Positions 18,313 to 27,857 of a DNA stretch of 64,000 bases are shown piece by piece. How positions within the stretch are numbered: the stretch's first letter is position 1; each line of letters starts with the position of its first letter. The notes beneath the pieces were generated by a model that had not been told where the DNA came from, searched no databases, and saw only the letters and a list, made by a program, of their open reading frames with translations. The position numbers and the translations under genes were made by a program. Source of the stretch: Nocardioides flavescens (lineage in GTDB: Bacteria > Actinomycetota > Actinomycetes > Propionibacteriales > Nocardioidaceae); assembly GCF_009823805.1 (NCBI RefSeq), contig NZ_WUEK01000010.1, positions 62,001 through 126,000 of the forward strand. The letters run 5' to 3'.

Positions 18313-19245
18313 GTGGGTGAGCTCCTGACGCGTTCGCCGCTCGGTGTCTCGCACCTCGTCGCGTACGCCGAGACGCTCGGCGTGCCGGCCGCTCGCGTCC
18401 TGGCCGGCTCGGGCCTCGAGGGCGCCGACCTCGCTGTCGCCGGGCTCGAGGTCGCGCCGGCCCAGGAGCTGCGGGTCCTCGCGAACCTGATGGCGGTCGT
18501 CGGCCCGGACGGTGGGGGCGAGCTCGGCCGCAGCTACCGCCTCACGACCTACGGTGCGCTGGGCTTCGCGGTCCTGGCCAGCCGCAGCGTGGGTGAGGCG
18601 GTCGCGCTGGCGCTGCGCTTCTTCGACCTGAGCTTCGCCTTCGTCACCCCGCGGGTCTCGCTGGTCGACGACCGCGTGGTCGCCGACCTCACGGGGCCGG
18701 CGGTGCCCGGCGGGCTGCGCCGCTTCGTCGTCGACCGCGACGTCGAGGCGGTGCGCGCCGCGCTGCGCGAGCTGCTGCCCGTCGGCGCCGTCGTCGAGCG
18801 CACGGCCCCCGGCCGCCGGGCCGCGCCGTCCGCGGACGCGCGACTGACCTTCGACGCCGCCCTGCTCGCCCTGGAGCCGCCGACCCGGCGCGCCGACCTC
18901 GAGCTGTGCACCCGGCTGTGCGAGGAGCTGCTCGACCGGCGCCGCGCCCACACCGGCCTCGTCGCCGAGGCGCGTGCGCTCGTCGTGCAGCGCCTGCCCG
19001 ACGGCGCCCCGATGCCGGACGTCGCCGCCGGCCTGGGGCTCAGTGAGCGCACGTTGCGTCGCCGCCTCGAGGCCGCCGGCACGTCGTACCGCACCCTGCT
19101 CGACGAGGTCCGCTCCGGCCTCGCCGCGGTCCTCCTGGAGGCTGGCCTCGGTGCCGCCGAGGTCTCGGCGCGGCTGGGGTACGCCGAGCCCGCGGCGTTC
19201 TCCCACGCCCGCACCCGCTGGAGGACGCGCGCCGACCCGGCGTGA
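18313..19245 (+). CDS. AraC-family transcriptional regulator (OruR/arabinose-binding-domain type)
   Basis: 310 residues from GTG at 18313; an ATG at 18277 would add 12 residues but lacks a ribosome site. N-terminal ligand domain about 10-190 of the type found in OruR-like activators, and a C-terminal AraC helix-turn-helix pair (about 225-308; LSERTLRRRLEAAGTSYRTLLDEVR and AEVSARLGYAEPAAFSHA). Probably activates the divergent monooxygenase gene. The last codons and stop lie inside the first unit of the 32-bp repeat array, so the repeat has shaped the C-terminus (ending TRADPA). Confidence 0.88.
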   Translation: MGELLTRSPLGVSHLVAYAETLGVPAARVLAGSGLEGADLAVAGLEVAPAQELRVLANLMAVVGPDGGGELGRSYRLTTYGALGFAVLASRSVGEAVALALRFFDLSFAFVTPRVSLVDDRVVADLTGPAVPGGLRRFVVDRDVEAVRAALRELLPVGAVVERTAPGRRAAPSADARLTFDAALLALEPPTRRADLELCTRLCEELLDRRRAHTGLVAEARALVVQRLPDGAPMPDVAAGLGLSERTLRRRLEAAGTSYRTLLDEVRSGLAAVLLEAGLGAAEVSARLGYAEPAAFSHARTRWRTRADPA

Positions 19246-19570
19246 AGTGCTGTCAGACGGACGCCGACCCGGCGCGAAGTGCTGTCGGACGGACGCCGAC
19301 CCGGCGCAGAGTGCTGTCGGACGGACGCCGACCCGGCGCAGAGTGCTGTCGGACGGACGCCGACCCGGCGCAGAGTGCTGTCACTTCACGCCGGGTCGGC
19401 GTTCATGGGCGACACTTCGCGCCGGGTCGGCGTTCATGGGCGACACTTCGCGCCGGGTCGGCGTTCATGGGCGACACTTCGCGCCGGGTCGGCGTTCATG
19501 GGGCGACATTCTGCGCCGGGTCGGCGCTCCTGCAACGACACTTTGCGCCGGGTCGGCGTTCCTGGGGCCG
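19229..19570. repeat. Head-to-head tandem repeat array (five direct, six inverted units)
   Basis: Five 32-bp units (19229-19260, 19261-19292, 19293-19324, 19325-19356, partial 19357-19382) carry ACGCCGACCCGGCGC plus RAGTGCTGTC. From 19383 to about 19570 six 31-32-bp units carry the reverse-complement core GCGCCGGGTCGGCGT plus TCATGGGCGACACTT. Each core is itself a hairpin (GCGCCG-ACC-CGGCGC), and the two halves can pair with each other. It fills the only gene-free gap above 300 bp, between the convergent AraC and SDR genes. Open frames through it are repeat artefacts. Confidence 0.9.
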
Positions 19571-19576
19571 CGGAGC

Positions 19577-20347
19577 TCAGGCGATCGTGAACCCGCCGTC
19601 GACGGCGATCGTCTGGCCGGTGACGTAGCCGGCGGCGTCGGAGGCGAGGAAGACGAGCGCGGCGGCGAGCTCGGCCGGGTCGCCCTTGCGGCCGGCGGGG
19701 ACGCGGGGGAGCAGCCCCTCGAGGTAGCCGGGCGGGTACTCGTCGGTCATCTCGGAGGTGAAGAACCCGGGCGCGATGGCATTGACGCGGATGCCCTTGC
19801 GCCCGGTCCACTGCTGGGCCAGGTCGCGGGTGAGGCCGACGAGGGCCGCCTTGCTCGCGGAGTACGCCGCCTGGGGGAGTCCGGCGGTGGTGAGCCCGAG
19901 GACGGAGGAGATGTTGACGATGCTCGAGCCGGGCTGCATGACCCGACCGCACGCCTGCGCCATCCAGTAGCAGCCGTTGAGGTTGACGTCGACGACGGAG
20001 CGGAACTGCTCGGGGGTCTCGCGGGTGGCCGGCACCGCGGTGCCGAGACCGGCGTTGTTGACGAGCACGTCGACCCGACCGAACTCCTCCATCGCCGCCT
20101 GCACCAGCGCGGTGCACGAGTCGGGGTCGGAGACGTCGGTCGCCCGCGAGACCGCCCGGCGCCCGGCCGCCTCGACCAGCGAGGCGGTGTCGGCGAGCCG
20201 CTCGACCCGGCGCGCGCCGAGCGCGACGTCGGCGCCGGCCTGCGCCAGCGCCTCGGCGAAGGCGACCCCGAGGCCGCTCGAGGCTCCCGTGACGACGGCG
20301 ACCTTGCCGTCGAGGCGGAACATGTCCAGGACCGGCTGCGCGCTCAT
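19577..20347 (-). CDS. SDR-family oxidoreductase
   Basis: 256 residues, ATG at 20347; TAAGGT (20354-20359) ends 6 nt upstream, so probably leaderless. Classical short-chain dehydrogenase: TGASSGLG cofactor motif (about 20-27), NNAG (about 95), catalytic Ser near 150 and YSASK (about 163-167), and C-terminal GQTIAVDGG. The Arg after the glycine-rich motif region (ALGARRVERL) suggests NADP preference. The start lies beside a 163-bp element with terminal inverted repeats. Substrate unknown; neighbours suggest alcohol/ketone or acyl-CoA metabolism. Confidence 0.9.
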   Translation of the reverse strand: MSAQPVLDMFRLDGKVAVVTGASSGLGVAFAEALAQAGADVALGARRVERLADTASLVEAAGRRAVSRATDVSDPDSCTALVQAAMEEFGRVDVLVNNAGLGTAVPATRETPEQFRSVVDVNLNGCYWMAQACGRVMQPGSSIVNISSVLGLTTAGLPQAAYSASKAALVGLTRDLAQQWTGRKGIRVNAIAPGFFTSEMTDEYPPGYLEGLLPRVPAGRKGDPAELAAALVFLASDAAGYVTGQTIAVDGGFTIA

Positions 20348-20357
20348 GGGCCGACCT

Positions 20358-20520
20358 TAGGGCGTGGCTCCCCAACCCGCGCGGTCGCCCGCGCGGCGTC
20401 GCATCGGACCTGGACGGCGTTGTCGTCGCCCGCCGTGACTCCGCCACGGCGGGCTCCTCCGCCTTGCCAGCTCCGCGCGACCCCACGCCTGCTCCCACGG
20501 GGGTGGGAGGCCACGCCCTA
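20358..20520. repeat. 163-bp element with 11-bp terminal inverted repeats
   Basis: TAGGGCGTGGC at 20358-20368 is matched by GCCACGCCCTA at 20510-20520, and TCCC/GGGAG extends the match. Inside is a perfect 10-bp stem, GCCCGCCGTG (20428-20437) with CACGGCGGGC (20445-20454), loop 7 nt. No open frame of note. It separates the divergent SDR and ABM genes and could be a miniature element or a regulatory fold. No flanking direct repeat is obvious. Confidence 0.6.
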
Positions 20521-20553
20521 GGGTCTCGTCGTCCTTGACGGGAGGATGGCCCC

Positions 20554-20889
20554 GTGAGTCGCCTCGTGCCCGAGCCCGGTCAGGTCGTCACGGTGTTCCG
20601 CTCGCGGCTGCGCCCCGACGCCGATGCGTACGCCGACCACGCGGCGCGGATGAGCGAGCTGGCCCGCACGATGCCGGGCTACGTCGAGCACAAGGTCTTC
20701 ACCGCGCCCGACGGGGAGCGGGTGACGCTGGTGACCTTCGCCGACCGGGCGAGCCACGACGCGTGGGGCCGCCACCCCGAGCACCGCGCCGCCCAGCGGG
20801 CCGGGCTGAGCGACTACTACGAGGAGTACTCCATCGCCGTCGCCGAGGTCGACCGCGCGAGCTCGTGGAGCCGATCAGCCCAGGAGTGA
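20554..20889 (+). CDS. Antibiotic biosynthesis monooxygenase (ABM) domain protein
   Basis: 111 residues, GTG at 20554 with GGGAGGA about 9 nt upstream. One dimeric alpha/beta-barrel ABM domain: VVTVFRSRLRPDA, MPGYVEHKVFTAPDGERVTLVTF and WGRHPEHRAAQRAGLSDYYEEY, the latter including the helix pair typical of the family. Members oxidise aromatic or quinone substrates or act as small haem or stress proteins without cofactor; the role here is unknown. It overlaps the end of the convergent acyl-CoA synthetase by 15 bp. Confidence 0.78.
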   Translation: MSRLVPEPGQVVTVFRSRLRPDADAYADHAARMSELARTMPGYVEHKVFTAPDGERVTLVTFADRASHDAWGRHPEHRAAQRAGLSDYYEEYSIAVAEVDRASSWSRSAQE

Positions 20890-22449
20890 GGCCTTGATCT
20901 CGGCCTTCAGCACCTTGCCGACCTTGGAGCGGGGCAGGTCGGGCCAGACCTCGACCTGCTTGGGCGCCTTGACCGGCCCGATCCGTTCCTTCACGAACGC
21001 CGCCAGATTGGCGCCCGGCACCTCCGAGCCGCCCCTCAGCTGCACCACCGCGGTGACCCGCTCGCCCCACTTCTCGTCGGGCAGCCCGATGACCGCGCAG
21101 TCCTGGACGGCCGGGTGCTGCATGAGGGCCTGCTCGACCTCGGTGGAGTACACGTTGAACCCGCCGGTGATCACCATGTCCTTGGCCCGGTCGACGATGA
21201 AGAGGTAGCCGTCGTCGTCGAGGTAGCCGATGTCGCCGGTGTGGTGCCAGCCGTGCGCGGACGCCGCGGCCGTCGCCTCCGGGTCGCGGTGGTAGCCCGC
21301 CATGACCAGCGAGCTGCGCACGACGATCTCCCCGCGCTCGCCGCGCGCCAGGAGCGCCCCGTCCTCACCCATGATCTGGACCGTCACGAGCGGTGCGGGT
21401 CGACCGGCCGAGGAGAGCCGCTCCCGGGCGAGCGTGCCGTCGGCGCGGAAGTGCTCGCGCGGCGCCAGCGTCGAGATCATCATCGGCGCCTCGGTCTGGC
21501 CGAACAGCTGACCCAGCACCGGCCCGATCCGCTCGATCGCCTCCTCGAGCCGGGCTGCCGACATCGGCGCGGCGCCGTACCAGAGGCACTGCAGGCTGCT
21601 CAGGTCGCGCCGCTCCAGATCGGGATGGGCCAGCACCATGTAGACCAGCGTGGGCGGCAGGAACGTGTGGGTGACCCGGTGCGCCTCGACGTGCTCCAGG
21701 AACGAGCCGACCTCGGGGGTGCGCATCACGACGACCTCGCCCCCGAGCGCCAGCACCGGGAAGCAGAGCACGCCGGCGGCGTGGGTGAGCGGGGCGAGGG
21801 CGAGGTAGACCGGGCGCCCCTCGAACGGGTAGCTCATCAACGTGATGGCGCTCATCGTCTCGAGGTTGGTGCCGGTGAGCTCCACCCCCTTCGGGCGCCC
21901 CGTCGTGCCGCCGGTGCCGACGACCATGGCGAGGTCGTCGACCGCCGGCAGGTCGGCCTCACGACCCGCACCCGCCGCGAGGAACGCCGACCAGCCCAGC
22001 GCGCCCGAGACCCCGTGGGTGTCGTCGTCGAGGCTGACCAGCGTGGTGAGCTGCGGCAGGTCGGGACGGATCCGCTCCACGAGGCCGGCGTACGCCGCCT
22101 GGTAGACGACGGCGACGCACCCGGCCAGCTCGAGCAGCTCGCGGTTCTCGGCCGCCTCGTTGCGCGGGTTGACCGGGCACCACACCGCTCCCGCGCGGCT
22201 GATGCCGAACACGCAGGTGAAGGCGCGCGGGTCGTTGGCCGAGATGACCGCGACCCGCTCACCCGGAGCCACTCCCCGCGCGGCCAGCGCCGCCGAGATG
22301 CGCGAGCTGAGCTCGCGCACCTCGGCGTACGTCGCCGTCCACCGGTCCGCACCCGGGTCCGCACCCGGGTCCGCACCCGGCCCCGTGGTCAGGCACGGGG
22401 CGTCGGGGTCGATCGAGACCCCCTTGTCGAGGTAGTCGCACAGGCGCAC
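20875..22449 (-). CDS. AMP-binding acyl-CoA synthetase
   Basis: 524 residues from GTG at 22449, chosen because GAGGAGG lies 9 nt upstream; the open frame to 22962 is a shadow. Adenylate-forming enzyme: A3 motif VGTGGTTGRPKGVEL (about 175), A5 GQTEAPM, A7 HTGDIGYLDDDGYLFIVDRAKDM and A10 PRSKVGKVLKAE with the catalytic Lys. It activates a carboxylate to its CoA thioester with ATP. Third gene of a row with a saccharopine-dehydrogenase-like protein and an SDR (38 bp gap), downstream of the TetR operator. A 12-bp DNA repeat encodes GADPGADPGAD near residue 30. Substrate chain length cannot be told. Confidence 0.9.
   Translation of the reverse strand: MRLCDYLDKGVSIDPDAPCLTTGPGADPGADPGADRWTATYAEVRELSSRISAALAARGVAPGERVAVISANDPRAFTCVFGISRAGAVWCPVNPRNEAAENRELLELAGCVAVVYQAAYAGLVERIRPDLPQLTTLVSLDDDTHGVSGALGWSAFLAAGAGREADLPAVDDLAMVVGTGGTTGRPKGVELTGTNLETMSAITLMSYPFEGRPVYLALAPLTHAAGVLCFPVLALGGEVVVMRTPEVGSFLEHVEAHRVTHTFLPPTLVYMVLAHPDLERRDLSSLQCLWYGAAPMSAARLEEAIERIGPVLGQLFGQTEAPMMISTLAPREHFRADGTLARERLSSAGRPAPLVTVQIMGEDGALLARGERGEIVVRSSLVMAGYHRDPEATAAASAHGWHHTGDIGYLDDDGYLFIVDRAKDMVITGGFNVYSTEVEQALMQHPAVQDCAVIGLPDEKWGERVTAVVQLRGGSEVPGANLAAFVKERIGPVKAPKQVEVWPDLPRSKVGKVLKAEIKASLLG
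22344..22379. repeat. 12-bp tandem repeat, three units, in the acyl-CoA synthetase gene
   Basis: Three identical units GGTCCGCACCCG. The coding strand reads a Gly-Ala-Asp-Pro tetrapeptide in a loop before the first conserved helix. The unit shares GTCCGCACCCG with the chemoreceptor repeat at 902-949. Confidence 0.85.
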
Positions 22450-22487
22450 CGGTCTGTTCCTCCTCTGTGAGATCTGCGCTGGTGAGA

Positions 22488-23627
22488 TCAGCGCTCGACG
22501 GTGACCACGGGCTCGGACACGAGCCCGAAGCTCCGCAGCACGCCGAGCAGCTCGCGGTGCCCGAACGCCTGGCAGCCCGAGGCGAACCCGACCCGTCTCG
22601 GCGGCTGCTGGAGCAGGGAGTACGCCGCGTAGGCCTGCAGCAGGCCGGTCTGCTTGTAGTTCTGGTTGCCGTGGATGACGACGTGGGCGCGCCCGAGCGG
22701 GCCGGAGGCGTGCACCGAGTCGACCGACTTGTTGAGGCGGGGGTTCTCCCGCGGCGGCATCTCGCTCATCACCTGAGCGGCCGTGGCCGTGAGCGCGGCG
22801 TAGCGCTCGTCGTCGGGGAGGTCCTTGGTCGACTCGACGGCGGCCGCCACGATCTGGGGCACCCCGGTCATGAGCGCCTTGTTGAAGACCCCGCCGAGCA
22901 CCTTGCAGTTGGCGACCCGCGGGTCGCGCTTGAACCACACCGGGTGCGACGTGCCGCCCCACGGCAGGGCGAGCGCCAGCTCGTGCTGGCCGGGGATCGC
23001 GAGCTGGTAGAGCCCGGCCTCGGGGTCCCAGGGGACGTACTCGTTCTGCTCGAGGTGGAAGGCGCCGGCCAGTGCGGCGTTGACCAGGATGGTGAGGGTG
23101 GAGGCGACGGTCGGGCTGCCGCCCCAGAACACCGCGATGTCGAGGGTGTCGAGCCCGGGCTGCTCGAGCGCGATCTGCGCCGCGATCTCGCCGGTGGTGT
23201 ACATGTGCGCGATGCCGGGGGCCAGCAGCAGCCCCTTCTCGGCGTACGCCGCGCCCCAGGTCTCGTCGCAGGTGATGAGCCAGTCCTGCTCGCCCGTGGT
23301 GTCGGTGTAGTGGACGCCGGCGGCGAGGGCCGCCTGGACCACGGCGGGCCCGAGCTGGGAGAAGGGGCCGACGGTGTTGAGGACCACCTCGGCGCCGTCG
23401 AGCAGGTCGGCGAGCGACTCGGGGCTGCCGTCGACCTCGACGATCTCGTAGTCGGCCGTCTCGATCCCGGGGACGTGGGCGTCCATGGAGCTCGTGAGCC
23501 GGTCCGCGCTGCGGCCGGCGGCGACGAACGGGACGCCGTACTCGCGGAGGTACTCGCAGATCAGCCGGCCGGTGTAGCCGGAGGCGCCGTAGACGACGAC
23601 CTTCCTGGTGCTGGCCACGGCGCTCAC
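22488..23627 (-). CDS. Saccharopine dehydrogenase-like NADP-binding oxidoreductase
   Basis: 379 residues from GTG at 23627, overlapping the SDR stop (GTGA). N-terminal Rossmann YGASGYTGRLICEYL with a following Arg (AAGRSADRL), as in the saccharopine dehydrogenase / trans-acting enoyl reductase group. The central region contains the usual NTVGPFSQLGPAVVQAAL and YTDTTGEQDW segments. Known relatives reduce imines, homoserine-like carbonyls or enoyl groups; with an SDR and an acyl-CoA synthetase in the same operon, a reductive step on a ketone or acyl substrate is likely (inference). Confidence 0.85.
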   Translation of the reverse strand: MSAVASTRKVVVYGASGYTGRLICEYLREYGVPFVAAGRSADRLTSSMDAHVPGIETADYEIVEVDGSPESLADLLDGAEVVLNTVGPFSQLGPAVVQAALAAGVHYTDTTGEQDWLITCDETWGAAYAEKGLLLAPGIAHMYTTGEIAAQIALEQPGLDTLDIAVFWGGSPTVASTLTILVNAALAGAFHLEQNEYVPWDPEAGLYQLAIPGQHELALALPWGGTSHPVWFKRDPRVANCKVLGGVFNKALMTGVPQIVAAAVESTKDLPDDERYAALTATAAQVMSEMPPRENPRLNKSVDSVHASGPLGRAHVVIHGNQNYKQTGLLQAYAAYSLLQQPPRRVGFASGCQAFGHRELLGVLRSFGLVSEPVVTVER

Positions 23628-24418
23628 ATCCCCATCCCGCCGTCGACCGGCAGGCCGACGCCGTTGACGAACCGGGCCGCGTCGGAGGCCAGGAAGACCA
23701 CCGCGTCGGCCATGTCGGCGACCTCGCCGAGGCGCCCGGACGGGGTCAGCTCGATGACCGCCCCGACGGCCTCCTCGGGCGAGCCGAAGAGCCCGATCTC
23801 GGCGACGTCGTTGGCCAGGCCCGCGCCCATCGCGGTCGGCACGAGGCCGGGGTAGATGCAGTTGACGCGGACGCCGTAGCCGAGCTTGCCCGACTCCATC
23901 GCCGCGACCCGGGTGAGCCGGTCGACGCCGGACTTGGTCGCGGAGTAGACCGAGATGCCCGGGAAGGCGATGGTCGCGGCGACCGAGGCGACGTTGACGA
24001 CGACCCCGCCGGCGCCTGCGGCACCACCGGGGCGCATCGCGCGGAACGCGTGCTTGAGGCCCAGGGCGGTGCCGAGCAGGTTGACGTCGAGCTGCTTGCG
24101 CACGGTGTCCGGGTCGAGGTCGACGATGAGGCTGGTGATCTCGACGCCGGCGTTGTTGACGACGACGTCGAGGCCGCCGAGCAGGTCGACGGTCTCGGCG
24201 ACCGCGGACTCCCAGCCGGCGTCGTCGGTGGTGTCGAGGCGCACCGAGCCGTGGCCCTCGCCGAGCGAGCTCGCCACCTCGGCGCCGAGCTCGTGCTGCA
24301 GGTCGGCGACGACGACCTTCGCTCCGGCGGCCGCGAGCGCGCGGGCCATGCCTTCTCCGAGCCCCTGGGCTCCTCCGGTGACCAGGGCCTTGCGGCCGGT
24401 GAGGTCGAGTGCGGTCAT
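23624..24418 (-). CDS. SDR-family oxidoreductase (first gene of TetR-flanked operon)
   Basis: 264 residues, ATG at 24418 with GAGGAGAA 8 nt upstream. Classical SDR motifs: TGGAQGLG (about 14-21), acidic Asp at the end of strand 2 (VVADLQ) indicating NAD, NNAG (about 92), Ser near 143 and YSATKSG (about 161). C-terminus VNGVGLPVDGG. It opens the operon SDR / saccharopine-dehydrogenase-like / acyl-CoA synthetase and starts 66 bp from the operator palindrome, so it is probably repressed by the divergent TetR protein. Confidence 0.9.
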   Translation of the reverse strand: MTALDLTGRKALVTGGAQGLGEGMARALAAAGAKVVVADLQHELGAEVASSLGEGHGSVRLDTTDDAGWESAVAETVDLLGGLDVVVNNAGVEITSLIVDLDPDTVRKQLDVNLLGTALGLKHAFRAMRPGGAAGAGGVVVNVASVAATIAFPGISVYSATKSGVDRLTRVAAMESGKLGYGVRVNCIYPGLVPTAMGAGLANDVAEIGLFGSPEEAVGAVIELTPSGRLGEVADMADAVVFLASDAARFVNGVGLPVDGGMGM

Positions 24419-24483
24419 GCCGTTCTCCTCGCTGAGTGGCTGGGTGGTGGTGGTGAGTGGTGCCGGTCACACGGTGCTCGCCT

Positions 24484-24523
24484 TCTTGACGACTGTCAAG
24501 AGTTCTCTGGACAGTCGTCAAGA
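24484..24523. promoter_or_regulatory. 40-bp near-perfect palindrome, likely TetR operator
   Basis: Arms TCTTGACGACTGTC (24484-24497) and GACAGTCGTCAAGA (24510-24523) are perfect 14-bp complements. The centre AGAG-TT-CTCT (24499-24508) is also palindromic, so only the A/G pair at 24498/24509 and the central TT break symmetry. It lies between the divergent SDR and TetR genes, 28 bp from the TetR start, and covers a TTGACG that could be a -35 box. Two stacked TetR dimers would fit its length. Confidence 0.85.
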
Positions 24524-24550
24524 CGGCACTCGGCGTGCGAGAGTGGGCCC

Positions 24551-25135
24551 GTGAGCGTCAAGCACGAGGAGCGCCGCGACCAGCTCGCCGAGTCCGCGCT
24601 GCGGACCCTCGGCGAGCGCGGCTACGCCCGCACCTCGCTGCGCGAGATCGCCCAGCACTCCGAGTTCAGCCACGGCGTCGTGCACTACTACTTCCACGAC
24701 AAGACCGAGCTGGTCGTCCACGCGGTGCGCTACTACAAGGCCCGCTGCGTCACCCGCTACGACGGCGTCGTCGCCGACTCGAGCACCGCGCAGGAGCTCC
24801 TCGACGCCTTCGCCGCCAAGCTCGTCGAGACCGTGCTCGACGAGGCCCCCATGCACTGCCTGTGGTACGACGTGCGCGCCCAGAGCATGTTCGAGCCCGC
24901 ACTGCGCGAGGCCGTCACCCTCATCGACCGCACGCTCGAGGAGATGATCTGGCGCGTCGTCTCGCGCTACGCCGAGCTCGCCGCTCGCCCGACGGCGCTC
25001 GACCCCGCGGCGGCGTACGGCGTGCTCGACGGGGTGTTCCAGCAGGCGCTGCTGGCCCACGTCGCCGGCGACGAGACCGCGCTGCCGCGGCTGGTCGACC
25101 AGGTGCACGGGCTGATGCCGCTGGTCCTGGCCTGA
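24551..25135 (+). CDS. TetR-family transcriptional regulator
   Basis: 194 residues from GTG at 24551, with a GAGAGT hexamer 6 nt upstream (possible leaderless start). Helix-turn-helix at about 25-46 (TSLREIAQHSEFSHGVVHYYFHDKTEL with the YYF/K signature), followed by the all-helical ligand and dimer domain. The upstream frame from 24050 is shadow. The 40-bp palindrome just upstream is the probable operator, giving autoregulation and control of the divergent three-gene operon. The ligand is probably an acyl-CoA or ketone intermediate (inference). The stop codon lies inside a 12-bp tandem repeat. Confidence 0.9.
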   Translation: MSVKHEERRDQLAESALRTLGERGYARTSLREIAQHSEFSHGVVHYYFHDKTELVVHAVRYYKARCVTRYDGVVADSSTAQELLDAFAAKLVETVLDEAPMHCLWYDVRAQSMFEPALREAVTLIDRTLEEMIWRVVSRYAELAARPTALDPAAAYGVLDGVFQQALLAHVAGDETALPRLVDQVHGLMPLVLA

Positions 25136-25167
25136 GTGATGGTCTGAGTGCTGGTCTGAGTGCTGGC
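25132..25167. repeat. 12-bp tandem repeat at the TetR gene 3' end
   Basis: Three units of CTGAGTGNTGGY (25132-25143, 25144-25155, 25156-25167) and a decayed fourth. The TetR stop codon lies in the first unit. The array ends about 25 bp before the leuS leader promoter. Confidence 0.75.
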
Positions 25168-25191
25168 CTGAGCCTGCCGGTCCTCGTCCGG

Positions 25192-25197
25192 TAGCCT
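25192..25197 (+). promoter_or_regulatory. -10 hexamer of the leuS leader
   Basis: TAGCCT ends 6 nt before the GTG of the leader peptide, matching the spacing at the other presumed leaderless genes in the window. The -35 region (about 25168-25174) is weak, as is usual in this phylum. Confidence 0.6.
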
Positions 25198-25203
25198 GGG
25201 CCC

Positions 25204-25227
25204 GTGCACAGCCGCCTGCTTCTCTAG
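25204..25227 (+). CDS. Leucine leader peptide (seven codons) of the leuS attenuator
   Basis: GTG-CAC-AGC-CGC-CTG-CTT-CTC-TAG encodes MHSRLLL: three consecutive Leu codons directly before the stop, including CTT, which is rare in GC-rich genomes. The position 6 nt after a -10 hexamer implies a leaderless transcript. It is followed at once by a stable stem and then a terminator before leuS, the standard layout of ribosome-mediated attenuation. Ribosome stalling when charged tRNA-Leu is scarce would raise leuS expression. It is far too short for gene finders. Confidence 0.8.
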   Translation: MHSRLLL

Positions 25228-25282
25228 CCGCGTCGACACGCACGACTCGACGCGGCCGCCCCTCCTGCCCGAGGGGCTTTTT
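25228..25282 (+). terminator. Attenuator: stem-loop plus intrinsic terminator before leuS
   Basis: Stem 1: CCGCGTCGA (25228-25236) pairs perfectly with TCGACGCGG (25247-25255). Terminator: GCCCCTC (25258-25264) pairs with GAGGGGC (25271-25277), followed by TTTTT (25278-25282). The terminator lies 40 bp before the leuS ATG, in the leader RNA. I did not resolve which segment forms the antiterminator. Confidence 0.85.
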
Positions 25283-25322
25283 CGTGCCCCGGGTCCGACC
25301 AGCACACACCAGGAAGAGATCG

Positions 25323-27806
<2,484 letters not shown>

Positions 27807-27857
27807 GGGGTCGTCTGAGGGGTCGTCGGGGTCGCCGGGGTCCTACGCTGCGTGGTC

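Noticed and set aside
19242..19628. Open frames through the repeat array
   Set aside because: Their translations are pure repeat units (such as TDADPA and RRVGVHG) and they exist because the units keep phase. There is no start signal or homology.
25138..25322. T-box riboswitch upstream of leuS
   Set aside because: No T-box core sequence or specifier loop could be found. The Leu codon run with stop and terminator fits ribosome-mediated attenuation better.
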